NCBI GenBank assembly: GCA_030636885.1
Contig: DAOVVY010000004.1
Coordinates: 1-16,793 of the forward strand
From: Candidatus Nanohaloarchaea archaeon
GTDB lineage: Archaea; EX4484-52; GLR71
Length of the DNA stretch: 16,793 bases
Direction of reading: 5' to 3'
Numbering within the stretch: position 1 is the stretch's first letter; each line of letters opens with the position of its first letter. Of the stretch, positions 6,100 to 13,314 are shown piece by piece. Both the position numbers and the translations under genes were made by a program. Under the pieces are notes generated by a model. It was not told the DNA's origin. It made no database searches and was given only the letters and a program-made list of their open reading frames with translations.

Positions 6100-6684
6100 A
6101 TGGGAATGTACAAATATATTAAAGACACATGGAAAACTCCAAAAAAAAGTCTTGGCCCTCTTTGGCAGGAAAGACTTATCGCATGGAGACGAACTAACAT
6201 AATTGAACGTGTTGAAAAACCAACACGGATCGATAGAGCTCGAAGCTTAGGCTATAAAGCAAAAGAAGGTTTTGTAGTTGCACGAGTACGAGTCAATCGT
6301 GGTGGCCGTGAACGTTCAAGAGACAGAGCTGGACGAAAACCAAAAAAGTCAGGTTATAAAGTATACAACCCTGCAAAATCACTACAATGGACTGGCGAAG
6401 AAAAAGTCCAGAGAAAATACATGAATATGGAAGTCGTAAACTCATATTATGTAGCTGAAGATGGACGATACAAATGGTTCGAAGTAATTCTTGTAGACCC
6501 AAATCACCCAGCAATACAATCAGATAAAGACATCGGATGGATTACAAATCCTGCAAGCACAAGACGTGTTTTCAGAGGAAAAACTGGTGCTGGACAGAAG
6601 TCAAGAGGTCTTGTAAGAACTAAAGGACGTGGCGCAGAAAAAATTAGACCTTCAATAAGGGCTAATAAAAGACGCGGAAAGTAA
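6100..6684 (+). CDS. rpl15e: Ribosomal protein eL15 (L15e)
   Basis: A protein of the large ribosomal subunit shared by archaea and eukaryotes. The 194-residue product starts MGMYKYIKDTW and shows typical eL15 blocks: the start region with WQERLIAWRR, IERVEKPTRIDRARSLGYKAKEG, VARVRVNRGGR, and the C-terminal GRGAEKIRPSIRANKRRGK. It is strongly basic throughout, as expected for an rRNA-binding protein. ATG 6100 is supported by GGTGA at 6090-6094, 5 nt upstream; the longer TTG-started reading from 6076 crosses that site and is rejected. eS6 follows after a 14-nt gap, so the two form an operon. The long leader suggests regulation at translation. Confidence 0.97.
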   Translation: MGMYKYIKDTWKTPKKSLGPLWQERLIAWRRTNIIERVEKPTRIDRARSLGYKAKEGFVVARVRVNRGGRERSRDRAGRKPKKSGYKVYNPAKSLQWTGEEKVQRKYMNMEVVNSYYVAEDGRYKWFEVILVDPNHPAIQSDKDIGWITNPASTRRVFRGKTGAGQKSRGLVRTKGRGAEKIRPSIRANKRRGK

Positions 6685-6698
6685 AAAGGTGATTAGAT

Positions 6699-7094
6699 AT
6701 GATGGTAAAATTTGTTATAAATGACCCTAAGACAGGAAAATCAATCCAGAAAGAAATGGAAGATAAAACTGTCGCAGGAATCGTTGGTAAAAAGATTGGT
6801 GACGAAATTGACGCAGGTATCTTAGGTCTTCCAGGCTACAAAGTTACAGTAACTGGTGGATCCGACAAAAATGGATTCGGTATGAGAAAAGATATCGAAG
6901 GTGCAACACGAAAAAGAATTCTTATTGCACACGGTCCAGGATACAAGTTCAATAAAGGTATAAGGCGAAGAAAAAGTATAAGAGGCAACACAATCAGTAC
7001 AGACACAGCCCAAGTAAATGCAAAAATAACAAAAGCTGGACCAAAAAAGCTTGAAGACCTTCTTGCAGAACCAACCGAAGAAAAGAAAGAGTAA
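6699..7094 (+). CDS. rps6e: Ribosomal protein eS6 (S6e)
   Basis: A small-subunit ribosomal protein shared by archaea and eukaryotes. The product shows FVINDPKTGKS, IGKKIGDEI-like (VGKKIGDEIDAGILGLPGY), TGGSDKNGFGMR, and RRRKSIRGNTIS, all hallmark eS6 motifs in order. The archaeal short form lacks the eukaryotic phosphorylated tail, as here (131 residues). The ribosome site GGTGA lies at 6688-6692. Two ATGs stand side by side. ATG 6699 has the better 6-nt spacing, while ATG 6702 gives MVKF, the usual family beginning. The C-terminal tail is rich in lysine and glutamate (EEKKE). It is the second gene of the eL15 operon. Confidence 0.97.
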   Translation: MMVKFVINDPKTGKSIQKEMEDKTVAGIVGKKIGDEIDAGILGLPGYKVTVTGGSDKNGFGMRKDIEGATRKRILIAHGPGYKFNKGIRRRKSIRGNTISTDTAQVNAKITKAGPKKLEDLLAEPTEEKKE

Positions 7095-7100
7095 ATCTCT

Positions 7101-7120
7101 TTTCTCCCTTTTTTTATTTT
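7101..7120 (+). terminator. T-rich terminator after eS6
   Basis: A pyrimidine-rich stretch with T7 at 7109-7115, followed by ATTTT, lies just after the eS6 stop codon. This is the usual archaeal oligo-T termination signal. No hairpin is evident. Confidence 0.5.
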
Positions 7121-7137
7121 CATCTGATTCTTTCATA

Positions 7138-7146
7138 TTTTTATAG
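7138..7146 (+). promoter_or_regulatory. TATA box of the TraB-family gene
   Basis: TTTTTATAG is centred 25 nt before the ATG at 7167 and predicts a leaderless mRNA. No GGTGA-type ribosome site is present before that ATG. Confidence 0.5.
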
Positions 7147-7166
7147 TTATCCCCCTTATATGCTTT

Positions 7167-8321
7167 ATGCAAAAAAACATAGACAAGATAACACTAGATA
7201 AAAAAGAAATAATTCTTGTAGGCACAGCGCACATATCAAAAAAAAGTGCAGATCTTGTAAAAACCACAATAGAGACCGAAAAACCAGATACAGTCTGTGT
7301 AGAACTATGCCAATCCAGATACGATTCAATAACAAAAAAGAAAAAATGGGAAGATACAAAAATAACAAGTCTCATAAGAGACAAAAAAGCATACCTATTC
7401 CTTTCAAACTTACTTCTCGCAAATTTTGAAAAAAAGATGGGTGAAAACGTAAAAGTACAGCCCGGAAGCGAAATGATTGAAGCTGTCAAGACCGCAAAAA
7501 AAGAAAAGATAAAGATAGGACTCATCGACCGTGACATACAGATCACACTAAAACGTGCATGGAAAACTATGGGTTTAATAGAAAAATTCAAACTGATATT
7601 CATACTTTTTGAAGGTATGTTTTTTGAAAATGAAAAAATTGACGAAAAAAAAATAGAACAACTAAAGAAAGAAGACATGTTATCTGAGATGCTAAAAGAA
7701 CTAGGACAATACATACCCAACATAAAAAAAGTATTGATTGACGAAAGAGACACATATCTCGCGCAAAAAATAAAAGACACAAAAGGAAAAAAGATAGTCG
7801 TAGTAGTCGGTGCAGGTCATGTACCAGGAATCAAAAAGAACCTTAAAAAAACAACTGACCTAAAAACCCTTGAGACCATACCAAAAAATAAAAATATTAC
7901 AAAATACATTGGCTGGTCAATACCATTAATATTTACAGCACTCATAATCTACGGTTTCATGGGTCATGGAACTGAAGTCACACTAAACATGCTCTATAAA
8001 TGGATGATTATAAACGGTTCATTATCAGCACTTGGCGCATTATTAGCCCTTGCAAACCCGATTACAATAATAGTCGCATTCATTGCAGCACCAATTACAT
8101 CACTTAACCCTATGCTTGGAGCTGGATGGTTTGCAGGTCTTTCAGAAGCAAAGATAAAGGAACCCCGAGTTAAAGACTTTGAATCCCTATCCAAATTAGA
8201 AGGCATCACAGGCTTCTGGAAAAACCGAGTCACAAGAATATTATTGATTGTAGTATTTTCAAATCTCGGAAGCACTATAGGTACATTCATTGCGCTACCA
8301 TACTTAGCAAGTCTGCTTTAA
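7167..8321 (+). CDS. TraB/PrgY-family membrane protein
   Basis: A 384-residue protein of the TraB/PrgY/GumN superfamily. These proteins share a protease-like fold with conserved histidines and are known from pheromone shutdown in enterococci (TraB/PrgY) and from mitochondria; the archaeal members have no established function. The N-terminal domain shows the family motifs ILVGTAHIS (residues 16-24), LIDRDIQ, LIDERD and VVVVGAGHVPGI with His218. The C-terminal third is strongly hydrophobic. One likely membrane segment starts around residue 250 (WSIPLIFTALIIYGF), then come hydrophobic stretches around SALGALLALANPITIIVAF, and a last one in the final 30 residues. The gene probably sits in the membrane with its catalytic-like domain on one side. 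Its last 35 nt overlap the 3' end of the convergent gene at 8287-8748. Confidence 0.88.
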   Translation: MQKNIDKITLDKKEIILVGTAHISKKSADLVKTTIETEKPDTVCVELCQSRYDSITKKKKWEDTKITSLIRDKKAYLFLSNLLLANFEKKMGENVKVQPGSEMIEAVKTAKKEKIKIGLIDRDIQITLKRAWKTMGLIEKFKLIFILFEGMFFENEKIDEKKIEQLKKEDMLSEMLKELGQYIPNIKKVLIDERDTYLAQKIKDTKGKKIVVVVGAGHVPGIKKNLKKTTDLKTLETIPKNKNITKYIGWSIPLIFTALIIYGFMGHGTEVTLNMLYKWMIINGSLSALGALLALANPITIIVAFIAAPITSLNPMLGAGWFAGLSEAKIKEPRVKDFESLSKLEGITGFWKNRVTRILLIVVFSNLGSTIGTFIALPYLASLL

Positions 8322-8748
8322 AGTCTTTAAAATAATTTTGTTTTGTTTTTCCAGTCACAATATCATACATATCATTTAAGAGATATGAAGCATCAGATAT
8401 TAATTTATTTTTCTCTTCAACACCAATGAGACTATCAAGTGAAAATCTAATATGCTTATAAGTATCTATTGCATCGTGTGCCAATACAGCATTATCACTT
8501 TCTATATCACCCAGAAGACTTTTAAGAACATCACGATAAAGATGTACGCATCTCAAAGAATTGTATCCATTTTTAAGTATTGTTTCAGGCATATTTTGCT
8601 TTTTCAAAAAATCAATTTGTTTAATAGTAGACCCATATAATTTTTCATCAGAAAAAGAACTTAAATCCTTCTTTTTTTCTAAGAATTCATCAACAACCTC
8701 AAATACATAATAAATTTCATCAAAAAATTCACAAAAATTATTAACCAT
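8287..8748 (-). CDS. Unknown 153-aa protein, paralogue A of a tandem pair
   Basis: I do not recognise this protein. It is predicted to be mostly helical and acidic, with no signal peptide or membrane segment. It is clearly related to the next gene upstream (8860-9273). VHLYRDVLKSLLGDIES (residues 68-84) matches VDLYHDVLESFLNDLES there. YKHIRFSLDSLIGVEE matches YKKIIFSLNGLVGAQE, and DASYLLNDMYDIV matches DASPLFEMMYGFV. It has about 17 extra C-terminal residues, and this tail is what overlaps the end of the TraB gene. ATG 8748 has AAGGAT just upstream and a TATA box (TTTTATA, 8777-8783) about 32 nt before it. The in-frame TTG at 8754 is less likely. Confidence 0.65.
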   Translation of the reverse strand: MVNNFCEFFDEIYYVFEVVDEFLEKKKDLSSFSDEKLYGSTIKQIDFLKKQNMPETILKNGYNSLRCVHLYRDVLKSLLGDIESDNAVLAHDAIDTYKHIRFSLDSLIGVEEKNKLISDASYLLNDMYDIVTGKTKQNYFKDFKADLLSMVAQ

Positions 8749-8835
8749 AAACAATCCTTAACCCAAAAAAAATTATTTTATACATTTTAAATAAACAAAA
8801 ATAACATATAATAAATAATGAAACAAACATCACAA

Positions 8836-8849
8836 ATCCTTAAAAGGAT
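8836..8849. repeat. Short perfect inverted repeat between the paralogues
   Basis: ATCCTTAAAAGGAT forms a six-pair stem with a two-base loop 11 nt past the stop codon of the upstream paralogue. It may end that transcript, or may be a protein-binding palindrome before the downstream gene. Confidence 0.35.
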
Positions 8850-8859
8850 CACTTTTTGT

Positions 8860-9273
8860 TCATTCACTCACAAAACCATACATCATTTCAAAAAGAGGAG
8901 AAGCATCACATAATCCATGTTCTTGTGCACCAACCAGACCATTAAGTGAGAATATAATCTTTTTATAATTGGCCACTACATCATATTTAAATTTTTCATT
9001 TTTATCACTACTTTCTAAATCATTCAAAAAACTTTCAAGAACATCATGATAAAGATCTACAGCACCAGGATATTCATCATTTGAAATATCATCAGGTAAA
9101 GATTCACCCTTTAAAAAAACAACCTGATTTAAAGTTGACTGTGTCAAATAATAATCATATTGATATTTTTCTTTATCGAGACCATCCTTACCAAGCTTTG
9201 AAGCTACAACCCCAAGACAGTAACCTACTTCTTCAATAAACTCATCAATAACAATATTTTGGCTAGGTAACAT
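8860..9273 (-). CDS. Unknown 137-aa protein, paralogue B of a tandem pair
   Basis: I do not recognise the family. It is a small acidic, mainly helical protein with no visible export signal. It aligns over most of its length with the neighbour at 8287-8748, as listed there, so the two arose by tandem duplication and then diverged. Shared positions are mostly hydrophobic or acidic (LYxDVLxSxLxDxES, YKxIxFSLxxLxG), which suits a helical bundle, and there is no obvious catalytic motif. A TATA box (TTTATAAA, 9297-9304) lies 27 nt before the ATG at 9273, and no strong ribosome site is present, so the mRNA is probably leaderless. It has its own promoter and its stop is about 110 nt before the paralogue's start. 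Confidence 0.65.
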   Translation of the reverse strand: MLPSQNIVIDEFIEEVGYCLGVVASKLGKDGLDKEKYQYDYYLTQSTLNQVVFLKGESLPDDISNDEYPGAVDLYHDVLESFLNDLESSDKNEKFKYDVVANYKKIIFSLNGLVGAQEHGLCDASPLFEMMYGFVSE

Positions 9274-9296
9274 AGACCACTATAACCCAATTTAAC

Positions 9297-9304
9297 TTTA
9301 TAAA
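9297..9304 (-). promoter_or_regulatory. TATA box of paralogue B
   Basis: TTTATAAA is centred 27 nt before the ATG at 9273, a spacing that predicts a leaderless transcript. Confidence 0.55.
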
Positions 9305-9330
9305 CCTTTTGAAATAAGAAAATAAGAATT

Positions 9331-9344
9331 AAAAAAAGAAAAAA
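9331..9344 (-). terminator. Oligo-T terminator after ppsA
   Basis: Read on the minus strand, two T-runs (TTTT, then TTTTTTT) broken by one C stand shortly after the ppsA stop codon. This matches the archaeal T-tract termination signal. Confidence 0.45.
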
Positions 9345-9359
9345 TCAGAGATAAAGACC

Positions 9360-11702
9360 TTATTTCTTAAATATCTTTGACTTAACCTTGTGCAACACAT
9401 GCTTGGACTTATTCAATTTCTTCTCCATCTTGTCAACCAATAGTATTGTATCAAGAGCAACATCAGGATTAACAGATATCGAATCGATACCGCACTCGAC
9501 CAAGAACTTAGCAAAGTCAGGATAATCAGACGGTGCCTGCCCGCAAAGACCAACTTTACGCCTAGGACTATGCTTATGCGCATCAGATATTAAAGATGCC
9601 ACACTCCTCTCGACCGCCTCATTTCGCTCATCATAAAGATAACTCATCTTTTCAGAATTCCGATCTATACCAAGTGTAAGTTGCGTAAGGTCATTTGTAC
9701 CTATACTGAAACCGTCAAACTCGTCAGAAAACCTATCCGCAAGTATAATATTTGATGGAATCTCAGCCATAACAAAAATCTTAAGCCCTTTCTTCTGATC
9801 AAGACCATAATTACTTAGATGCACTTTAACTTTCTTAGCCTCCGCGATAGTCCTGCAGAACGGCACCATGATAGTTAAATTATCAAGATTCATTTCATAC
9901 CGTACCCTACGCAAAGCTTCACACTCAAGCTTGAATGCTGGCAAGAAATCTTTGTCATAATACCTTGATGAACCTCTCCAACCAATCATAGGATTAGCCT
10001 CTTTAGGTTCATACTTAGCACCGCCGTCAAGACATGCATATTCATCAGTCTTGAAATCACTCAAACGCACAATGACAGGTCTTGGATAAAATGCAGCGCA
10101 GATCTTACCGATTCCAGTCGCAAGAGCATTTGTATACAATTCACTCTTACCGTCAGCTATAAGCTTCATAGGATGCGCCTTGACTTCACTTAAGATTATA
10201 AATTCTTCACGAGCAAGACCAACCCCTGCAACAGGCAATTTAGACAACGAAAATGCCTGACTTGGTTCACCAAGATTTATCATGACATCTGTTTTTGTAA
10301 CAGGTATAGTCTTAAGGTCTTTTTCATCAATCCTAAACTTAATAGCACCATCATAGACATCACCTTCACCCGCAGAACAGTCAACAGTTACAATCTTTCC
10401 AGTTTTCAAGATTTTAGTTGCCACCTCTGAACCAACCACACATGGCACGCCCATCTCTCTTGAGACAATTGCCGCGTGAGAAGTCCTGCCACCTTCATTA
10501 GTGATGATGGATGCAGCAATCTTCATTATAGGCTCCCAATCAGGATCAGTCATGTTAGTGACAAGGACATCACCTTTCTTGAACTTATGTATCTCACTTG
10601 CATCCTTGATTATGTTCACTTTACCAGTACCTATCTTTCTGCCGATAGCAAGACCGGTAAACAACTTTTTACCTTCACCTTCAAGGACATATTTTCGCAA
10701 TTTATTAGAATCAGTTGTTGCATGCACTGTCTCAGGTCTTGCCTGCACAATGTAAAGTTTTTTAGTATCCCCATCAAGTGCCCATTCAATATCCATAGGA
10801 CAACCATAATGTTTCTCAATCGCCATTGCATATTTTGCAAGTTCAGAAACATGTTTGTCAGTTATACAGAAGCGTGCTGAATCAGCCATAGCAACTTTCT
10901 TTTCAACATTACCATTCTTGGACCTAACAAGTTTAACCTTTTTAGTACCAAGCTTCTTCTCAATAATTGTCATCGTAGGTTTGAACACTAAAAATTCATC
11001 AGGAGTAACAATACCTTGAACCACATATTCACCAAGACCATATGAACCCGTTATGGTTATCACATTATCAAAACCCGAATCAGGATCAAGAGTAAATATA
11101 ACACCAGAGACTGCAGTATCACTCTTTACCATCTTCTGGAATACGACAGAAAGACTTACATCAAAATGGCTGAACCCTTTATCCACACGATATGATATCG
11201 CACGGTTAGTAAAAAGAGAAGCATAACAATCTTTTACTTTCTGTATAATATCCTTTTCACCAGAAACATTAAGATATGTATCCTGTTGCCCTGCAAAACT
11301 TGCACCAGGCAAATCCTCAGCAGTTGCGGATGACCTTATAGCTACTAAAGGATTAAGTTGTGATATCATCACACCTAGCTTTTTATAGGCCCCAATCATC
11401 ATATGCTCAAGATCGCTTGGCATCTCCGCTTTCTGTATGGCAGTCCTAACTTTAAGACCAGCCTTTGCAAGCGCGCGCATATCATGAGTATCAAGACCTG
11501 TAAGCGTATCTTTAATGAGATCCTTAAGCTTGTTATACTCTAAGAAATGCTGATACGCCGCAGACGTTGTCGCAAAACCGGGAGGTACAGGCACATTGAC
11601 CTTATTGACCATCTCACCTAAGTTCGCAGACTTGCCACCGACAAGGGCGGTGTCCTCTTTACCTATCTGCTTGAACCACAAAACATATTTATCTTCTGAC
11701 AT
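9360..11702 (-). CDS. ppsA: Phosphoenolpyruvate synthase (pyruvate, water dikinase)
   Basis: Converts pyruvate, ATP and water to phosphoenolpyruvate, AMP and phosphate, the entry step of gluconeogenesis. The 780-residue protein is full length for the family (about 790). In order it has the N-terminal ATP-binding domain with GGKSANLGEM and AIRSSATAEDLPGASFAGQQDT. The phosphohistidine swivel domain follows, with GGRTSHAAIVSREMGVPCVVG, where His409 carries the phosphate. The C-terminal PEP-binding barrel shows GFSIGTNDLTQLTLGIDR and VGLCGQAPSDYPDFA with catalytic Cys720. ATG 11702 is preceded by GTGGT at spacing 4-5. The GTG at 11711 lies within that site and is less likely. A TATA box (11752-11761) predicts a leader of about 29 nt. 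The class II aldolase lies 1.6 kb away and acts in the same direction of carbon flow. Confidence 0.97.
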   Translation of the reverse strand: MSEDKYVLWFKQIGKEDTALVGGKSANLGEMVNKVNVPVPPGFATTSAAYQHFLEYNKLKDLIKDTLTGLDTHDMRALAKAGLKVRTAIQKAEMPSDLEHMMIGAYKKLGVMISQLNPLVAIRSSATAEDLPGASFAGQQDTYLNVSGEKDIIQKVKDCYASLFTNRAISYRVDKGFSHFDVSLSVVFQKMVKSDTAVSGVIFTLDPDSGFDNVITITGSYGLGEYVVQGIVTPDEFLVFKPTMTIIEKKLGTKKVKLVRSKNGNVEKKVAMADSARFCITDKHVSELAKYAMAIEKHYGCPMDIEWALDGDTKKLYIVQARPETVHATTDSNKLRKYVLEGEGKKLFTGLAIGRKIGTGKVNIIKDASEIHKFKKGDVLVTNMTDPDWEPIMKIAASIITNEGGRTSHAAIVSREMGVPCVVGSEVATKILKTGKIVTVDCSAGEGDVYDGAIKFRIDEKDLKTIPVTKTDVMINLGEPSQAFSLSKLPVAGVGLAREEFIILSEVKAHPMKLIADGKSELYTNALATGIGKICAAFYPRPVIVRLSDFKTDEYACLDGGAKYEPKEANPMIGWRGSSRYYDKDFLPAFKLECEALRRVRYEMNLDNLTIMVPFCRTIAEAKKVKVHLSNYGLDQKKGLKIFVMAEIPSNIILADRFSDEFDGFSIGTNDLTQLTLGIDRNSEKMSYLYDERNEAVERSVASLISDAHKHSPRRKVGLCGQAPSDYPDFAKFLVECGIDSISVNPDVALDTILLVDKMEKKLNKSKHVLHKVKSKIFKK

Positions 11703-11751
11703 ATTGACCACTGTATAAATAAGAACTACTCACTCTATTTTAGCTTAATTC

Positions 11752-11761
11752 CATATATATA
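11752..11761 (-). promoter_or_regulatory. TATA box of ppsA
   Basis: TATATATATG on the minus strand, about 55 nt before the ATG at 11702, would place the transcript start near 11731. The resulting leader contains the GTGGT ribosome site. Confidence 0.45.
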
Positions 11762-11809
11762 GATTTTAAATTATTATATTCAAAAACAGAAATAAGCAGA
11801 CATTTATAA

Positions 11810-12370
11810 TCATTTAATTTGGGACTTCTCAAGTACTTGAGGTAAATATATTTCAAAATATTTTTCTAAAGTATTGTCCACATAAGACCAATCATTATCA
11901 TCATGACCGTTTCTTGCAGCATCAATCAATAACTTAACACACACTTTTGCCACAGATTCATCTTTCTTATTGAACTGAACTAGATGTTCAGATAAAAGAT
12001 TATCGAATACGGCTTCATTATCTTTATGCCTATATGCTTTCCACCATTGAACCATATATATTACAGAATCCGATTCTAACCCTACTTTTCTTCGTGATTG
12101 TTCCATCAACGCGCCAGCAGATTCATATATATCATCTTCTTTCTTAGAATCAGAACCCTGAAAAGTTTCAGCCACATCAGCCAACCAATATGACTCATTT
12201 AATAATTTAGCAGAATCAATAAGCACACTTTCATCTATATAATTATCACCTGTCAATATAGAATATAAATTACAAGCACCTTTCACACACAGACTTTCAT
12301 TTAACTCATCATGTCCGTGCCAAATCATCCTTAAACTTTCTGCAGCTTCTTTTGCATTAGAATAGACCAT
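11810..12370 (-). CDS. Unknown 186-aa helical protein
   Basis: I do not recognise this protein. It is acidic and predicted almost wholly helical. Repeated hydrophobic-small patterns (AKEAAESLRMI, AKLLNESYWLADVAE, VAKVCVKLLIDAARNG, VDNTLEKYFEIYLPQVL) could be helical hairpins, but a defined repeat family such as TPR cannot be claimed. It has no signal peptide or membrane segment. The ATG at 12370 lies 27 nt after an ATTTAAAT box (12394-12401) and has no ribosome site, so it is probably leaderless. That box overlaps the stop codon of the upstream gene, so the two genes are close (25 nt) but may be transcribed separately. It lies upstream of ppsA on the same strand. Confidence 0.65.
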   Translation of the reverse strand: MVYSNAKEAAESLRMIWHGHDELNESLCVKGACNLYSILTGDNYIDESVLIDSAKLLNESYWLADVAETFQGSDSKKEDDIYESAGALMEQSRRKVGLESDSVIYMVQWWKAYRHKDNEAVFDNLLSEHLVQFNKKDESVAKVCVKLLIDAARNGHDDNDWSYVDNTLEKYFEIYLPQVLEKSQIK

Positions 12371-12393
12371 AATATTTAAATGAACACAAAAAC

Positions 12394-12401
12394 ATTTAAA
12401 T
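12394..12401 (-). promoter_or_regulatory. TATA-like box of the 186-aa gene
   Basis: ATTTAAAT is centred 27 nt before the ATG at 12370. It lies across the stop codon of the preceding gene, so the promoter is embedded in that gene's end. Confidence 0.4.
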
Positions 12402-13142
12402 CAACTCAACAGTAACATATCTAGAATTGATAACCCCCATATCCAAAAGATACCCATATACATTATCTGCATCTTTTTCAATAAAATTACCGTTTATTGT
12501 TGAATTTTTCTGAAACTTAAGATTATCCACACATTCATCACACAGCACCGCTTTGATAGGTATGCCAGCCTTTAATTTAATCAAATAATCAATAACTCGC
12601 TTGATATTGACATTATTGATCTTATCACCATCATATATCCTTTCAAATGGTCTCAAAAAACCATTAAAACTTTTCTTGACACTAAAATCATAACTGATGA
12701 CCAGATTATAAAAATCACAATTCCCATCATGTTCATATATGAGCTGTTTCCCACCCTTTACAAGGTCATTATTAAACTTTAAACCTCTGAATGTCGTAGA
12801 ATTTTTACATGATAAATTAGATTGACAATACCGTTTATCGAAATTAAATGCTCGTCCCGGATAAATATCAGTCTTATCCTTTATGAAACCGACAAACTGT
12901 TCAAACTCATCTGATTTAAGTACAATAATACTATCAGATGCAATATGATCACGATATACATTAACATCATTGATCTTTGCTTTTGCTTCATCGACTGCGA
13001 TATATTTTAACCACTCAGGCGCATAACACTTATTATCAATTATATGCCGCCAGAGTTCGGAAACAGTATTTATACCTTCAAGTTCTGATGACTCAAGAAC
13101 TCTTGCATCCTCCGGAATATCAGAAAATAATTGATCCCCCAT
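12396..13142 (-). CDS. Unknown 248-aa protein
   Basis: I do not recognise the family. The protein looks soluble and mixed alpha/beta, with a helical N-terminal third (SELWRHIIDNKCYAPEWLKYI) and a strand-rich middle (DSIIVLKSDEFEQFVGFI, LVISYDFSVKKSF). A CxxC pair (LCDEC) near residue 207 might bind metal together with other cysteines (C97, C102), though this is only a suggestion. The ATG at 13142 lies after a duplicated sequence that also holds a G5 run serving as a possible ribosome site. A TATA box (about 13188-13197) predicts a leader of roughly 25 nt. It is followed 25 nt later by the 186-aa gene on the same strand and diverges from the aldolase gene. Confidence 0.65.
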   Translation of the reverse strand: MGDQLFSDIPEDARVLESSELEGINTVSELWRHIIDNKCYAPEWLKYIAVDEAKAKINDVNVYRDHIASDSIIVLKSDEFEQFVGFIKDKTDIYPGRAFNFDKRYCQSNLSCKNSTTFRGLKFNNDLVKGGKQLIYEHDGNCDFYNLVISYDFSVKKSFNGFLRPFERIYDGDKINNVNIKRVIDYLIKLKAGIPIKAVLCDECVDNLKFQKNSTINGNFIEKDADNVYGYLLDMGVINSRYVTVELI

Positions 13143-13166
13143 ATAATTATACCCCCATAATTATAC
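13136..13166. repeat. Imperfect tandem duplication at a start codon
   Basis: CCCCCATATAATTATA (13136-13151) is followed directly by CCCCCATAATTATAC (13152-13166). On the minus strand each copy carries ATGGGGG. The copy nearer the gene gives the true start, while the outer copy gives only a three-codon ORF (MGV, then a stop codon). Confidence 0.6.
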
Positions 13167-13276
13167 AATTATATTGTATTCTGTTGTATATAAATATTTA
13201 TCAATCTTGATCAATTATCAAAACGGTCACTATGACATCAAATGAATTTCAAAAATCCAATCATAATAATGTAAGA

Positions 13277-13285
13277 GATATAAAC
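13277..13285 (+). promoter_or_regulatory. TATA box of the aldolase gene
   Basis: GATATAAAC lies about 34 nt before the ATG at 13315. It predicts a very short leader, in which GTGAT is the only ribosome-site-like sequence. Confidence 0.4.
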
Positions 13286-13314
13286 ACCAGACATCAATTA
13301 TTGACTGTGATACC

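Noticed and set aside
7133..7780. 215-residue minus-strand ORF opposite the TraB gene
   Set aside because: Rich in S, F and I, as expected from the complement of K-rich coding sequence; the TraB motifs show the plus strand is the real one.
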